A model generated the notes under the pieces. The model was not told where the DNA came from, made no database searches, and saw only the letters and a program-made list of their open reading frames with translations. From NCBI GenBank assembly GCA_003260075.1, contig QLIY01000314.1, positions 88,875 through 152,874 on the forward strand: DNA of 64,000 nt, given 5' to 3'. Below, one piece after another: positions 1 to 11,334 of the stretch (positions within the stretch are counted from its first letter, which is position 1; every line of letters starts with the position of its first letter). The DNA comes from Phallusia mammillata (taxonomy: Eukaryota; Chordata; Ascidiacea; Phlebobranchia; Ascidiidae). Made by a program: the position numbers and the translations under genes.

Positions 1-588
1 AGATGTGAACATAAACATTATGTGTGCGGGGCTGCGACCGACCTCGTGGTCAGCCACCATTTACACAGGTAGATTTACAAAAGAACGTAACTGAATATGT
101 GAACAAAAAACACAATGGCAAATATATAGAAACAAATATATAAAAAAAACATATTCAAACACATGATTTAAACAAACAAGGTGAAGATGAGGAAAGTAGA
201 GGGAAAAGTGATGGAAACTAGAGAAAAAGTAAAAAATATGCTAGTGTAAAAGGATGCATCTAAAATACGCACACTCACTTGATGCATTGTTACAATTATT
301 AGTGCGACATGCAATATTAAAGTGTATCGAGCAATCCTATATATTTTAGATGCACCAAGTGTAGAGGGGGGGGGGGTAATTATTAGTGCAACATGAAATA
401 TGAAAGTGTATCGAGCAATCCTATATATTTTAGATGCACCAAGTGTAGAGCAACTTTTCCGACATATATATTTAAATTGTGTCATAACGATTTGCAGACT
501 TTTTGATTACCCATCTGTATTAATTGTCTTTACTTTGTAGTGTTTTGTAGTTGTTTAAACCAAGCAGTTGATTGATTGTTGCTGAATC
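1..588. other. Upstream flank of the Tudor gene, no gene seen
   Basis: AT-rich sequence without a convincing exon. It holds one copy-polyG-copy duplication (see 294-450). The last 60 bases before the Tudor-gene ATG are presumed 5' leader; a TTTGTAG around 534-540 could serve as a splice or trans-splice acceptor, which is inference. Confidence 0.5.
294..450. repeat. Direct duplication around a G11 run
   Basis: A 73-bp segment (294-366) is repeated at 378-450 with a few substitutions. The two copies are separated only by a run of about 11 G. This is the first of a recurrent class in the window. Confidence 0.85.
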
Positions 589-3339
589 ATGTCAATTCAG
601 CAGTCTCAACAGTACAGAAACAAGAAATCAGGTATTAGGGGAAATGAAGAAAAAAATAGCACCCTTTATATCTTGGGTATTCCACCAGAGTTGACTGAAA
701 ATGCATTACAAAATCTGTTTTCAACTTTTGGCAATGTTACATTGGTAAATATTCTGCCACCAAAACATGGTCAAACATGTAAAGCTGGTTTTGTGGAATT
801 TGAAAACCTGGTACAAGCTGAGTTGGCAATCAAAAGTTTGAATGGCTTCAAGCTTGGAGAATACACATTAAAGGTTGAAAAAGCGAAACCTCGCAAGCTT
901 AGGTGTGAAGAAGGTAACAAAAATGATTATCTTTCCCTAATTCAAAAGTTGGAAAAGGGCCCTTTGCTGCAAAAAGAATTGCTGGACATTACAAACAACA
1001 ATAATGCAGGCAGTTATAAAAATCCTTTGGTATCTGAATCCTTTTCTGGCTCAATTGAAGAATCAAGTAATAAATGCTCGCTTCCCAATGCTGTTCCCGA
1101 AGGTGCACAGAATCAGGGAAGTACCTTGAAGGATAAAAGAAACCCTTGTCATGTGTGTGGTCAGTTGACCAAAAGCATGTGTAGTTCATGTAGTTCTGTA
1201 TTTTATTGCAGTCGCAACTGTCAGGTGAAGGACTGGTCAAAGCATAAGCTAAACTGCAATCGCAACAATTCAAGAAAATCAGAATCACTTGAAAATGATG
1301 AGGACAGTGACTCACCACTCATTGTTGTTGACAGTTCAATTTGTAATCAATTTGCAAAACACCTAAAAGCAGTATCCAAGCAATCATCTGCAATTATTTG
1401 TAATGGTACAAAAGTACAAGCAGTTTGTACCAAAATAAATTCATTCACTTCCCAAATATCTTGTGGTGATCTCATAAGATTCTCTGTCACAGATGTGGAT
1501 GCTAAAAATGCTTGTTTTATTTGTCAGTCAGTAATGCCAAATGACATTGTGAACCTAAATGAATTACAAGTGGGTTTGAATAAGTTTTATAATGACAGAA
1601 ATGCTTCAAAAGTTGCCTCACCTAAAGTTGGCAATTTTGTGGCTGCTGTGTATGCAGAAGATGGACAGTGGTATCGAGCAGTGATTGAGAGGGTCTCTCC
1701 TGATGATAAAGCTTTGGTCAAGTTTATTGACTATGGTAACAAGGAGTTGGTTAATTTTACTGACCTATATGTTCTCAAGGAAATGTTTTGCACACAGTCT
1801 GCATTTTCTGTGAACTGCAAACTCAATGGAATGGGATCAGAGCCATGGAATGAAAAAGCACTTGAGTGTATTTTATCTGCTTTAAGTGGCAGCAACTTAA
1901 TTATTGATGCTTGTATTGCTGAAGTGATGGATGGTGTGGTGTATGCAGAAGTTAAAGCAAATGGAGTTGGAATTGCAGAAAATCTCTTGCGCATTGCTTG
2001 TGTCTCACCAGTAGCAGAGATTGGCAAATCTAAAAATGATGAAAGTGTAGCAGAGCAAACAAATCCAAATATGCATCATTTAGAAAATGAAATGGAACAA
2101 AAAATACAAAACCATGATTCTAAGCTCAAAGATGTGGTTGAAATTGCAAAGAATGGTTTTGATTTGCTGCCAATGAAAATTCCAGATGGGTCCTTTCAGA
2201 TAATTATTTCTCACACTGTATGCCCAGATTCTATATTTTGTCAGTTGATCCAAAGTGGGCTTTATGAGTTGCAAACTCAGTTTAAAGAACTAACACAGAT
2301 TTGCAATTCTAATAAAGTGTCATCATGGATTCCAAGGACTGGTGATATTTGTGCTGCAATGTTTCCAGAAGACAATGTTTGGTATCGTGCAAAAGTTGTT
2401 GGTCTGAAGAAAGAAAAAGATGTGGTTAAGGTCCAATTTGTAGATTTTGGAAATACTGAGATGATTCCAAATCACCTTATTCAGCAACTCCCATCACAAT
2501 TTGCTTTACTTCCAGTCCAAGCTTTTGAAGCATCTTTAAGTGGCTGCTATGCCAAAGATGATACCTGGTCTAAAGACTGCATATCACTTATAAAAGAATG
2601 GCAAAATAAGTCGTTTTTGGCTCGTGTGGAAGGTACTTGTGCCGATACAGGCAAACCAAGCTTGACAGTTTTTGTGGATGAAAAGTCAACATTAAACGAG
2701 TTGTTAGTAAAGGAAAAACATGTCTTGAAAGTGCCATATGCTAAAACGGAACCAGATGTACCAAAATTTGAGGTGTGTCAAACCATAGAGAAACAAAAAC
2801 CTCCTCTGGGTGTTAATGTGGATATTATTATTACTGAATGCAATCAACCTGGAGAATTTTTCTGCCAATTAGTATCACAACAACTGCAGCAATTGGCGGA
2901 GACTTTGCAAGACTTAACCAAGCACTGCAAAGAAGCACCATCCTTTCCAACTGAATGTTTGTCTGAAATGTTTTGCTCAGCATTGTTTAAGGATGGAATG
3001 TGGTACAGGGCTCAGGTTAAACAGGTAGATGACAACACAATTTTTGTTGAATATGTTGATTATGGAAATTCAGCACTGATTTCAAAGCACAATGTTCAAC
3101 TTTTACCTGCCAAGTTTGGGTCTCTTCCTGTACAAGCATTTAAATGTAACTTGGCAGATGCTAGCCCTGTCTGTGATGAAGGTTGGGGTGAAGATTTCAT
3201 CAATGTCACACAAAATTTTGTAGGAAAATGCATACATGCACAAATAGTTTCATGTGATGATGATGACATGCTCTTCATTAAAGTTCCCAATTTGTTGAAT
3301 TCTTTGATTGTTGAAAAATGTGCATTGTACTGCTTTTAG
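589..3339 (+). CDS. TDRD1: RRM-MYND-triple Tudor protein (TDRD1-like), intronless
   Basis: A single open frame of 916 residues starting at the first in-frame ATG. Residues about 25-98 form an RNA recognition motif (RNP2 LYILGI, RNP1 KAGFVEFE). Residues 187-223 form a MYND zinc finger with all Cys/His ligands (CHVCG, CSSC, FYCSRNCQ, HKLNC). Three Tudor cores follow near 346-390, 584-627 and 790-831, each with the WYRA and D(Y/F)GN motifs of methyl-arginine-binding cages and with extended-Tudor flanks. Proteins of this type scaffold PIWI/piRNA complexes in germ granules by binding dimethylated arginines; that role is known for the family and inferred here. Vertebrate TDRD1 has a MYND finger and four Tudors, so three Tudors plus an N-terminal RRM is unusual. 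No intron interrupts 2.75 kb, although the other five genes are spliced. No poly-A tail or target duplication marks it as a retrocopy. Confidence 0.9.
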   Translation: MSIQQSQQYRNKKSGIRGNEEKNSTLYILGIPPELTENALQNLFSTFGNVTLVNILPPKHGQTCKAGFVEFENLVQAELAIKSLNGFKLGEYTLKVEKAKPRKLRCEEGNKNDYLSLIQKLEKGPLLQKELLDITNNNNAGSYKNPLVSESFSGSIEESSNKCSLPNAVPEGAQNQGSTLKDKRNPCHVCGQLTKSMCSSCSSVFYCSRNCQVKDWSKHKLNCNRNNSRKSESLENDEDSDSPLIVVDSSICNQFAKHLKAVSKQSSAIICNGTKVQAVCTKINSFTSQISCGDLIRFSVTDVDAKNACFICQSVMPNDIVNLNELQVGLNKFYNDRNASKVASPKVGNFVAAVYAEDGQWYRAVIERVSPDDKALVKFIDYGNKELVNFTDLYVLKEMFCTQSAFSVNCKLNGMGSEPWNEKALECILSALSGSNLIIDACIAEVMDGVVYAEVKANGVGIAENLLRIACVSPVAEIGKSKNDESVAEQTNPNMHHLENEMEQKIQNHDSKLKDVVEIAKNGFDLLPMKIPDGSFQIIISHTVCPDSIFCQLIQSGLYELQTQFKELTQICNSNKVSSWIPRTGDICAAMFPEDNVWYRAKVVGLKKEKDVVKVQFVDFGNTEMIPNHLIQQLPSQFALLPVQAFEASLSGCYAKDDTWSKDCISLIKEWQNKSFLARVEGTCADTGKPSLTVFVDEKSTLNELLVKEKHVLKVPYAKTEPDVPKFEVCQTIEKQKPPLGVNVDIIITECNQPGEFFCQLVSQQLQQLAETLQDLTKHCKEAPSFPTECLSEMFCSALFKDGMWYRAQVKQVDDNTIFVEYVDYGNSALISKHNVQLLPAKFGSLPVQAFKCNLADASPVCDEGWGEDFINVTQNFVGKCIHAQIVSCDDDDMLFIKVPNLLNSLIVEKCALYCF

Positions 3340-4450
3340 AAATTGTTGTGCTCGAACAGTCACCATTTTTTGTTTCCTTATTGGTTTTTGCATGCATTTA
3401 ACCCATAATACTGTGGTAACTGTTATTTTCTTGTGGCTTCTCCAGCTGTCATTCAGTTACACATTTTGTGTACTGCCAGAAAATTTGCGTTTTCGTTGTA
3501 TATCACAAACAAACTTTTTTATTTTAAACACCAGTACTGCCTTGTACATACAGTATAAAATGTGGTCTGTTTCGAATGCTAACTGCGACATTTGCCTGGG
3601 TTGTATATGTGCATTTGTTCTGTTCCATCACGTTTCTTCCCAAGATTGTGGTTTGCAAGGGGGCATTTCATTTCTATTAAAAAATTCGTTCCTTCTGTGA
3701 CTTATTTTTGGACAAGACTTTGTGTAGGTGAAAATTGTATTTTTTCAATGAAAAGCAAGTTTTACATATATCAGTCAAGATTTGATTTTTTTCTTTGCTA
3801 CACACTCAACATTACATAAAAAAGCCCAAAAGGGCAATTTACGGAAAAATCTGACAATGTGAGACTGAACGAACACGTTCATTAGTTTCGCGACCCATGG
3901 TTTATGCTCAGCTTCTGGAATTTCATGTACGTTTACACCAACAAAGCCGTTCTTGAGGCTCTGGGCCAGCGTTCGCAACCGGAGCCCCGTAAAATGCGTT
4001 TTAGGCTACTTTGTACCGAAATTGGTTCCCAGCAAGGCATCCATTTTTATTAAGGATTGTATGGGAGCAGTTTTGTTAACATTTACTGAACTAATTAAAA
4101 AGTAACGTCGTTAAAACGCAATAATAATGCCAATTCTTGACACCAAATACATTGTAACACGCAATATTCTTTGGTGCTAGATAGGCCACCGCTAAATGCC
4201 GTAGCTTTCCCACTTTAAAAAAATGATGCGCGCTTTCTGTTTAATAGTGTATGTTAAGACTATGTCGCTACATAGGCCACCAACTAATGATGACAATTAA
4301 GTATTTTCTTCACGATCAGGTATTTTTGATATGAGGACTTTTCAAGCAGGGGGGTCGCGATCCTGACCAAGTTTTTAGGGTTGCAAGTAGGCTACAGCAC
4401 TCATTCGCAACCAAGTAAGAACTTTGCGGTCCCTTTTAAATCGCGAGGCA

Positions 4451-4620
4451 GACTCCAGTTTGAGAACCGCGCGGATTTAAGGTCAGAAAACGTATATAAT
4501 TTTTTGAATAAATAGAATACATTTTAGGGTTGGGGGGGGGGACTCCAGTTTGAGAACCGCGCGGATTTAAGGCCAGAAAACGTATATAATTTTTTGAATA
4601 AATAGAATACATTTTAGGGT
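4451..4620. repeat. 80-bp direct duplication around a G-run
   Basis: Bases 4451-4530 recur at 4541-4620 with about one mismatch, separated by TG9. Confidence 0.9.
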
Positions 4621-5244
4621 TAGCTAAGTTTTTTTGACATTTCTGCAAAATTGTAAAACTATAAAAAATGTATCAATGTGTCAACAAGTAACAAAAGGAG
4701 GCAATTATTCGCGCACAAATACTATTAACAAACGGCTTTCGGATCATGCGTTGTAATTTTGTTTAACCAGGAAAAAATAGTACTAAAATCCATTCTGCCG
4801 GTTTGTGCAATCTTTAAGATGTTACTATAAAATGTTCTATATGTTTTGATAAACCAAAAATACCTTCCGTAGTTTAGTATGAGCCACTATATTGCAATGG
4901 CTCTGGTTTGGTGACCCTGAACTATGTTAGTATAAATCACATGATGTGTCTTGAAGATGCAAACTGGTGGCGCTCACTTGAGATGGAAATTTTGTTTGCA
5001 GGTAGGCAAAAATGGATGTCAAACAAGAAATAAAATAGTACGCAATGCAGAAAATTCAATCCAAGGGATTGTGTATTTCAGCATATATTGTTAGCAATCT
5101 TGATAATTCACGCCTTCTTCCTTAGATAAAATTGTTACCCTCATTTAAACAAACGTCGTGGAAACAAAGGAACAAAAGTCAGATACAGGTGTCAGGGTAG
5201 ATTGATTGATTCGGGGTCTGGTTGCTCTGGAGTCTGTGTACTCC

Positions 5245-5501
5245 GTTAAAGTCGTGTTACTCCGTAGCCGCAAAATGTTCAAACGTCAAAATGCCAATTT
5301 ACCACTGAATCGAATCTAATCAATCAGAACTTGGAAGTTGGAACACCAAGTGTGTCTGTTGGTTCTTGGGGGGGGGGTGTTAAAGTCGTGTTACTCCGTA
5401 GCCGCAAAATGTTTAAACGTCAAAATGCCAATTTACCACTGAATCGAATCTAGTCAATCAGAACTTGGAAGTTGGAACACCAAGTGTGTCTGTTGGTTCT
5501 T
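5245..5501. repeat. 123-bp direct duplication around a G-run
   Basis: Bases 5245-5367 recur at 5379-5501 with about two mismatches, separated by G10 and one T. Confidence 0.9.
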
Positions 5502-5889
5502 TTGTACTATATGCAAACTTTTTGTGTTGCATTAAATAGATCGAGTCTCTTTAGTCTTCAGGTTGTATCTCTCAAGGCCTAAAGTTAAACGCAGCCGGCG
5601 CTGATAGGCTGGTCAGTCGTAAATCGTGACTGCTGCAAGTGCAATATACTGCAGGGATCAGTGCATTGTTTAAGGTTTTTCTTACAATGGTTTAGCAATT
5701 CCAGTAGGTTAGTGTTTTGTTGATCAAAGCACATTGCACTGATTCCTTGAGTTTGTACAAAAATCTTCAAGTTTTAGTGTTACTCGTGGTCCATCTCCAT
5801 GGTTATTGCAGCAAGTAATTAATATGCTATCGTTTCAGTTTTCAAAACTTGACATTTTTAAAGGTATATTTTTTAACTGTGGTTGCAAA

Positions 5890-8800
5890 ATGGCTAGTGG
5901 TGATATGACTAGCAGTAAAGAAAATGCTATATTTCCACCTGGAGAGGCTGTTCACAAAGCTGCGTATGTGTCCTCAATGGAGCAATATCATAAGATGTAC
6001 AAGGAAAGTGTTACAGACCCTGAAGCATTTTGGATGAAAATAGCAAAAGACTTTTATTTTAAAGAGCAACACTCCGGTACTAATTTGGTATAAAAAAAGT
6101 AAAATTTGATATGCTTTCTTACTTACTTTTCTTGTGCAATGATTACACTTTCCCCCATATTTATTATGCATTGACTCAACAATCCTTGCAACATCATAAA
6201 AAAATCCTGCATATGTATTAAATTGAAAAAAACTTGGTGTTCCATTTTTGCAGGGTTTTGACATTACACTTTTAATGTACACTATAAAATTTTGGAAAAT
6301 TTTCCAACTTTAGTAATATATATGAAAACTTACTGTAGCATATATATAACAACAAAAACATGTAAACAATAAAAGAGTTTTGTGTCAAGAAATCACTCTT
6401 TTATCTGTCTTTTGTAACTTGTTACAGGAAAATTCTTTGACTACAATTTTAACATCAACAAGGGACCAATCTATGTGAAGTGCATGGAAAATGCATCAAC
6501 TAATATTTGTTACAACTGTTTGGACAGACATGTGAAAAATGGCCAAGGGGATGTCACGGCATTTTACTGGTGATTTTGTTAAAGCAGTGTATGTCCATCG
6601 TCATTAGCATAGAGCTGTAGCAAAAGTTACATGATACTGTCTAATTGCATTTTTGTTTGAGATTAAATTAATGTGTCTTATCATAAGTTACATAAAACAT
6701 CTATTGCTTGAAAATGAAGTATTGTACAAATGACATTTTTGTATCTGTGTTGTTATATGTCACACATCCAGAAATGTACTAAACTCCATGTCGGCAGTTC
6801 CCGAAGAATATACTTTTAAATTTTGGTTTTTGTCCAAACACAAATTGACAACAATAAAGGGTTGTTCTGAAATGACACTATTAGGTGACAGGTTATGTCT
6901 ATAATGTACCAAAACAGTATGATTTAAATATTACATGTATAGTATTGCAATGAAAGGCATTATTATACTTCATAACTTTGCAGGGAAGGAAATGATCCAA
7001 TGGACTGTACAAACATTACTTACAAGAAACTATTGGATGAGGTTTTTATTTTTTATATTATCTACATTGGTGTTTCACTTCCTGTGTACAAATAAACATT
7101 CCAGTATTAATTCAAGTTTTTTTTTCTTGACACAAAAATACTAAATTAGTACATCTTTAAATCTTAAAGTGTTTTTTAGGTTTGCAAGTTTTCAAATGTC
7201 TTAAAATCGTTGGGTGTAAAAAAAGGTGATCGAGTTGCTATCTATATGCCGATGATCATTGAACTTGTAATTGCCATGCTTGCATGTGCTCGTATCGGAG
7301 CTATTCATTCCATTGTTGTAAGTTGTTTAGTAATATATGCTACTTGCTAATTGCTACATGTACCACCATTTTTTGCAGTTTGCTGGATTTTCTGCTGAAT
7401 CTTTAAGCTCAAGAATCTTAGATGCTGAATGTGACATTCTATTAACTGCAGGTTAAAAAAAGTTGTATGAAAGTTGTTTTGTCTGTATACTAACAGATTT
7501 TAAGTGACACACATATCCCTTGAACTTTAGATAAGGATTGGAAACTAAAAACTACTAGTTGAATAATTTTACTTAACACACTTAGGTGAAGTTTGTTGTG
7601 TTGTTTGTTTTACGCAGTTCACGGTGACATTATAAATTGGTTCATGGTTGTTGTGTTTGCATAGATGGGGTGTATCGAGGTTCCAAGTTAATTCATCTCA
7701 AGCAAATTGCTGATGAAGCAATTAATTTGTGTAAGGACAAACATAAAGTTTCAACCTGCATTACTGTGAGACATTTGACCGACAACAGTTTCAGTGATGA
7801 TGTCAGTGACCGACCAGGAAAGAGGCCTTGCAGTAAAGTACAGGCATGTAAACTTTTGTTATGTCATATTGTATCACGTTGTTTCATTTAGTTGACCCAA
7901 CATTTTAATCTGTTACCCCTTTTTAAAATTTTTAAAATGTTACTTATTCCTTGTTTCCAAACATGCATTTGAGATGTGTTGTTAAAGTAATAGTATGCAA
8001 GAACAAACAAAAAACAAACATCATGTTTTGTGTACAAAAGATTTTTACACTTTGTCAGTTGATACTTACTCCCCAACATGTTTACAACAGCATGGATGAT
8101 GTTTGTCATTCATCGACATAAACACTATCAGGCAAAACTTTGCCTATTTTTTTTTGCTTTCATGAATGCATTTACTTATAGGGTGTTTTGGGGTATGCAT
8201 TTACCAGTTAATGCTTTCATCAATGCATTTACTTTTGGTGTACATGTGAGTGTAATATTAAGCACAATGATCATTTTTTCTTCCGCTTCAGATTTATCTG
8301 CAATGTTGCTTTTGTCATCTTTTTCACCATTTTTTGTCACAACATTTTACATTTATCACTACTTAACTTGTATTCTGCACTCCACTCAACTTGCAGCAAA
8401 CCGAATTGTCATGCTAATTATGGTACCATTAAACCCTAATACAGTGTTTCTCAACCTGGGTGTCGCGACCCCCAAAGGGGTCGCCAAGCACTTTTGAGGG
8501 GCTCGCGAAGACGCAACTCATCAGTAGCATAAAAACTTTCCCTGTGTCTTCTGTTTAGCATAGTAACTCACACGACCGCCTATATTTCTATAATTACGGT
8601 TTTTGGCTTTTCTTAACATAAAAAAACACGAAACAGTGAAATGGTTAGTGAAAATGAGCCACAAACACAATTTTAAGGGTTTTCTTGAGTACAGCAAAAC
8701 GCTGAACTATTGCAGCCACGTTAGATGTGTGATAAGCACAATGAACACATTCTGGTAGTTAAACTTCTTGTGTGCGTGTTTGAAGGGGTCGCTTTGTGTT

Positions 8801-11295
8801 AGAAAATCTCTGAAGGGGGTCGCATAGCAAAAAAGGTTGAGAACCACTGCCCTAATATCATGAAACTGTAACAAAGGACTGTGTGATCAGGTACCTTGGA
8901 ACAGTGGTGTTGACAAATGGTGGCACATACTAATGGAAGGCACCTCCACTGAATGTGAACCTGAGTGGTTAAAGAGTGAGGAACCTCTGTTTATTTTATA
9001 CACAAGTGGTTCAACAGGAAAGCCAAAGGTAATCAACTGATAATAACAGTATATGATATGTTTAATATTACTGGCATAACCCAATGTATCAGTTTTTAAT
9101 CTATATCTGTTTGATGTTGTAACAGCAACTACTATCCTTGCAGTAATGTGTACATGAAGTACATTTGCTAACAGGTACTACTTAACAAAAGTTTCAATAC
9201 TGATAATTTTGACAAACAGTCCCTTCATTCAGTTTCAATCCTAGGTTTAATCTTTTTTTCATTTCCGAAGTGATTAATTCAAAAATTACTTTACCATTGT
9301 GGCACCTATCTTACTGTTTTTTTATTCAAGTTTTTTCCTTTTAGTAAAAATTAACCAAAATATTTATAAAAAGCAGTTTTGCAGAGAAATAATGGTGTCG
9401 AATAACCCTTACATTTTGTATTGATTAATAATATTGGTAAAACAAACTAACAAAGAGAAGGGTATGACCAATTTTGGTGGTTTAGGGAATTTTACATCAT
9501 GTGACTGGATACATGCTCTATGCTGCCACAACACACAAGTACACATTTGACTATCATGCCGGTGATATATATTTCTGTACTGCCGACATTGGATGGATTA
9601 CAGGACACACCTACATCACATATGGACCACTACTAAATGGTGCTACATCTGTTTTGGTAAAAAAAGTTTGAACCTAAAATTACACTTTATTTCAGTGCAC
9701 ATTTAAATTACATTGTTTTTAGTTTGAAGGAATACCATTGTTTCCTGACCCAAGCCGATACTGGTCAATTGTTGATAAGTACCAAGTTTCCAAGTTTTAT
9801 ACAGCACCAACAGCTGTAAGGTCACTGATGAAATTTGGCGATGATCCCGTCAAAAAGTAGGTTGTTAATTTAAAAGTAGGTGCATTATTATCTGTAAGAT
9901 GACTAAATAAGGTTTTATGGTATGTCACAGATTTTCAGACTTTGTGTTAGATCAGTGGTTCCCAACCTTTTTTGTTACATTCCTCCCTTTGCCCATTTTC
10001 GAACTATTCATTCCTCCCCATTAGACGAAAAACAAATATAACATAAAAAATTATAGCAATTTGAAATAGACCTTATAATTAGGGATGTCCATTTCAGAAT
10101 CCTTTACAACCGGCTCCAAATGTGAACCGGGTCCAAATTATAATGGACATAATAATGTACATACAAAAATATTGTGTAACATTTCCAATGTAATTTTTTT
10201 TTATAGTTTTTATGAAATTCCTTCCCTGAACTCCTAAAATTCCTCCCCGGTTGGGAACCACTGTGTTAGATGTAGGAATGGACTGAAAGTGTTTGTTGGG
10301 CAAGAAATCCCATGTTAGTGTGTGATGCTCGAGTCATTACATCATCATACATGATAAAAAATCAATGTACTTAAATTTTTAAAACTTTACTCCTGTCAAA
10401 AAATTTCTGAATTGACATTTGCAAAAGTTGGTTTAGTTTGCTAAAACTTGCATATTACAGTGGATAGTGTTTGCTTTTTTGATTTTTTAGACTAAACTCA
10501 TCATATGGAAATTCAACGACACTGAGGCTTACTTTTATTGCTTTACCAACCGCAGAGCATTTCAGATTCTGTTGAATACTAGCTAACTTATCCTTAATAT
10601 ACACTGTTCTAACAACAAAATTGCCTTTGTCTGTGTTTTAATAATGAAACAATTAAAGACAGCTTTTTTTACATGCATTGTTTAAATTTTAAAAGGTACA
10701 AGAGAAGTTCCTTACAAGTGTTGGGAACTGTTGGTGAACCAATTAACCCTGAAGCATGGATGTGGTACCACAAAGTGATTGGAAACAGCAATTGCACAAT
10801 TGTGGATACTTTCTGGCAAACAGAAACTGTAAGCCACTATTACCAAAAAAACTTTTGATAGGTCAATTTGCCGAGTATTTGTGTTGTAAACAATAAACAA
10901 AATTGGTTAGATAGGTGCTTAGCTGCAGAATCAATTACCACTAAATACTCATTAACAAACTGTTGATTCCGTGTGTTAACATTGCACTGTGCCACCAAGT
11001 GATAAGGTAATTAAATTCTGTTAAGTGAGAAGAAAATGATAATCAGACAAACACTGTGTAGAATAAGATTATTGCTTACACTTATTTTAGGGAACCCCTA
11101 CAACCAAATTTTTTTAGTTTATTTCTTAAGCTAAAAGTTGAATGGAGAAGTGCACACATCAATTTAGTAATTGATATGGTCCCACACTTCATGCGTGTGA
11201 TTAATACTGTTCTATGTGTTGCATTATCAGTAGGGATGGACCGAGCCGCGCCAGAATCCGAGTACTCGGTACCGAGCATCGCCGTTTTTGATGCT

Positions 11296-11334
<39 letters not shown>

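Larger units (their letters stand above)
3340..5889. other. Intergenic region with two polyG duplications
   Basis: No supportable exon between the Tudor gene and ACSS2. It contains the 3' region of the Tudor gene, two copy-polyG-copy duplications (4451-4620 and 5245-5501) and, from about 5770, the ACSS2 leader. An in-frame extension upstream of the ACSS2 ATG is open back to 5806. Confidence 0.6.
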
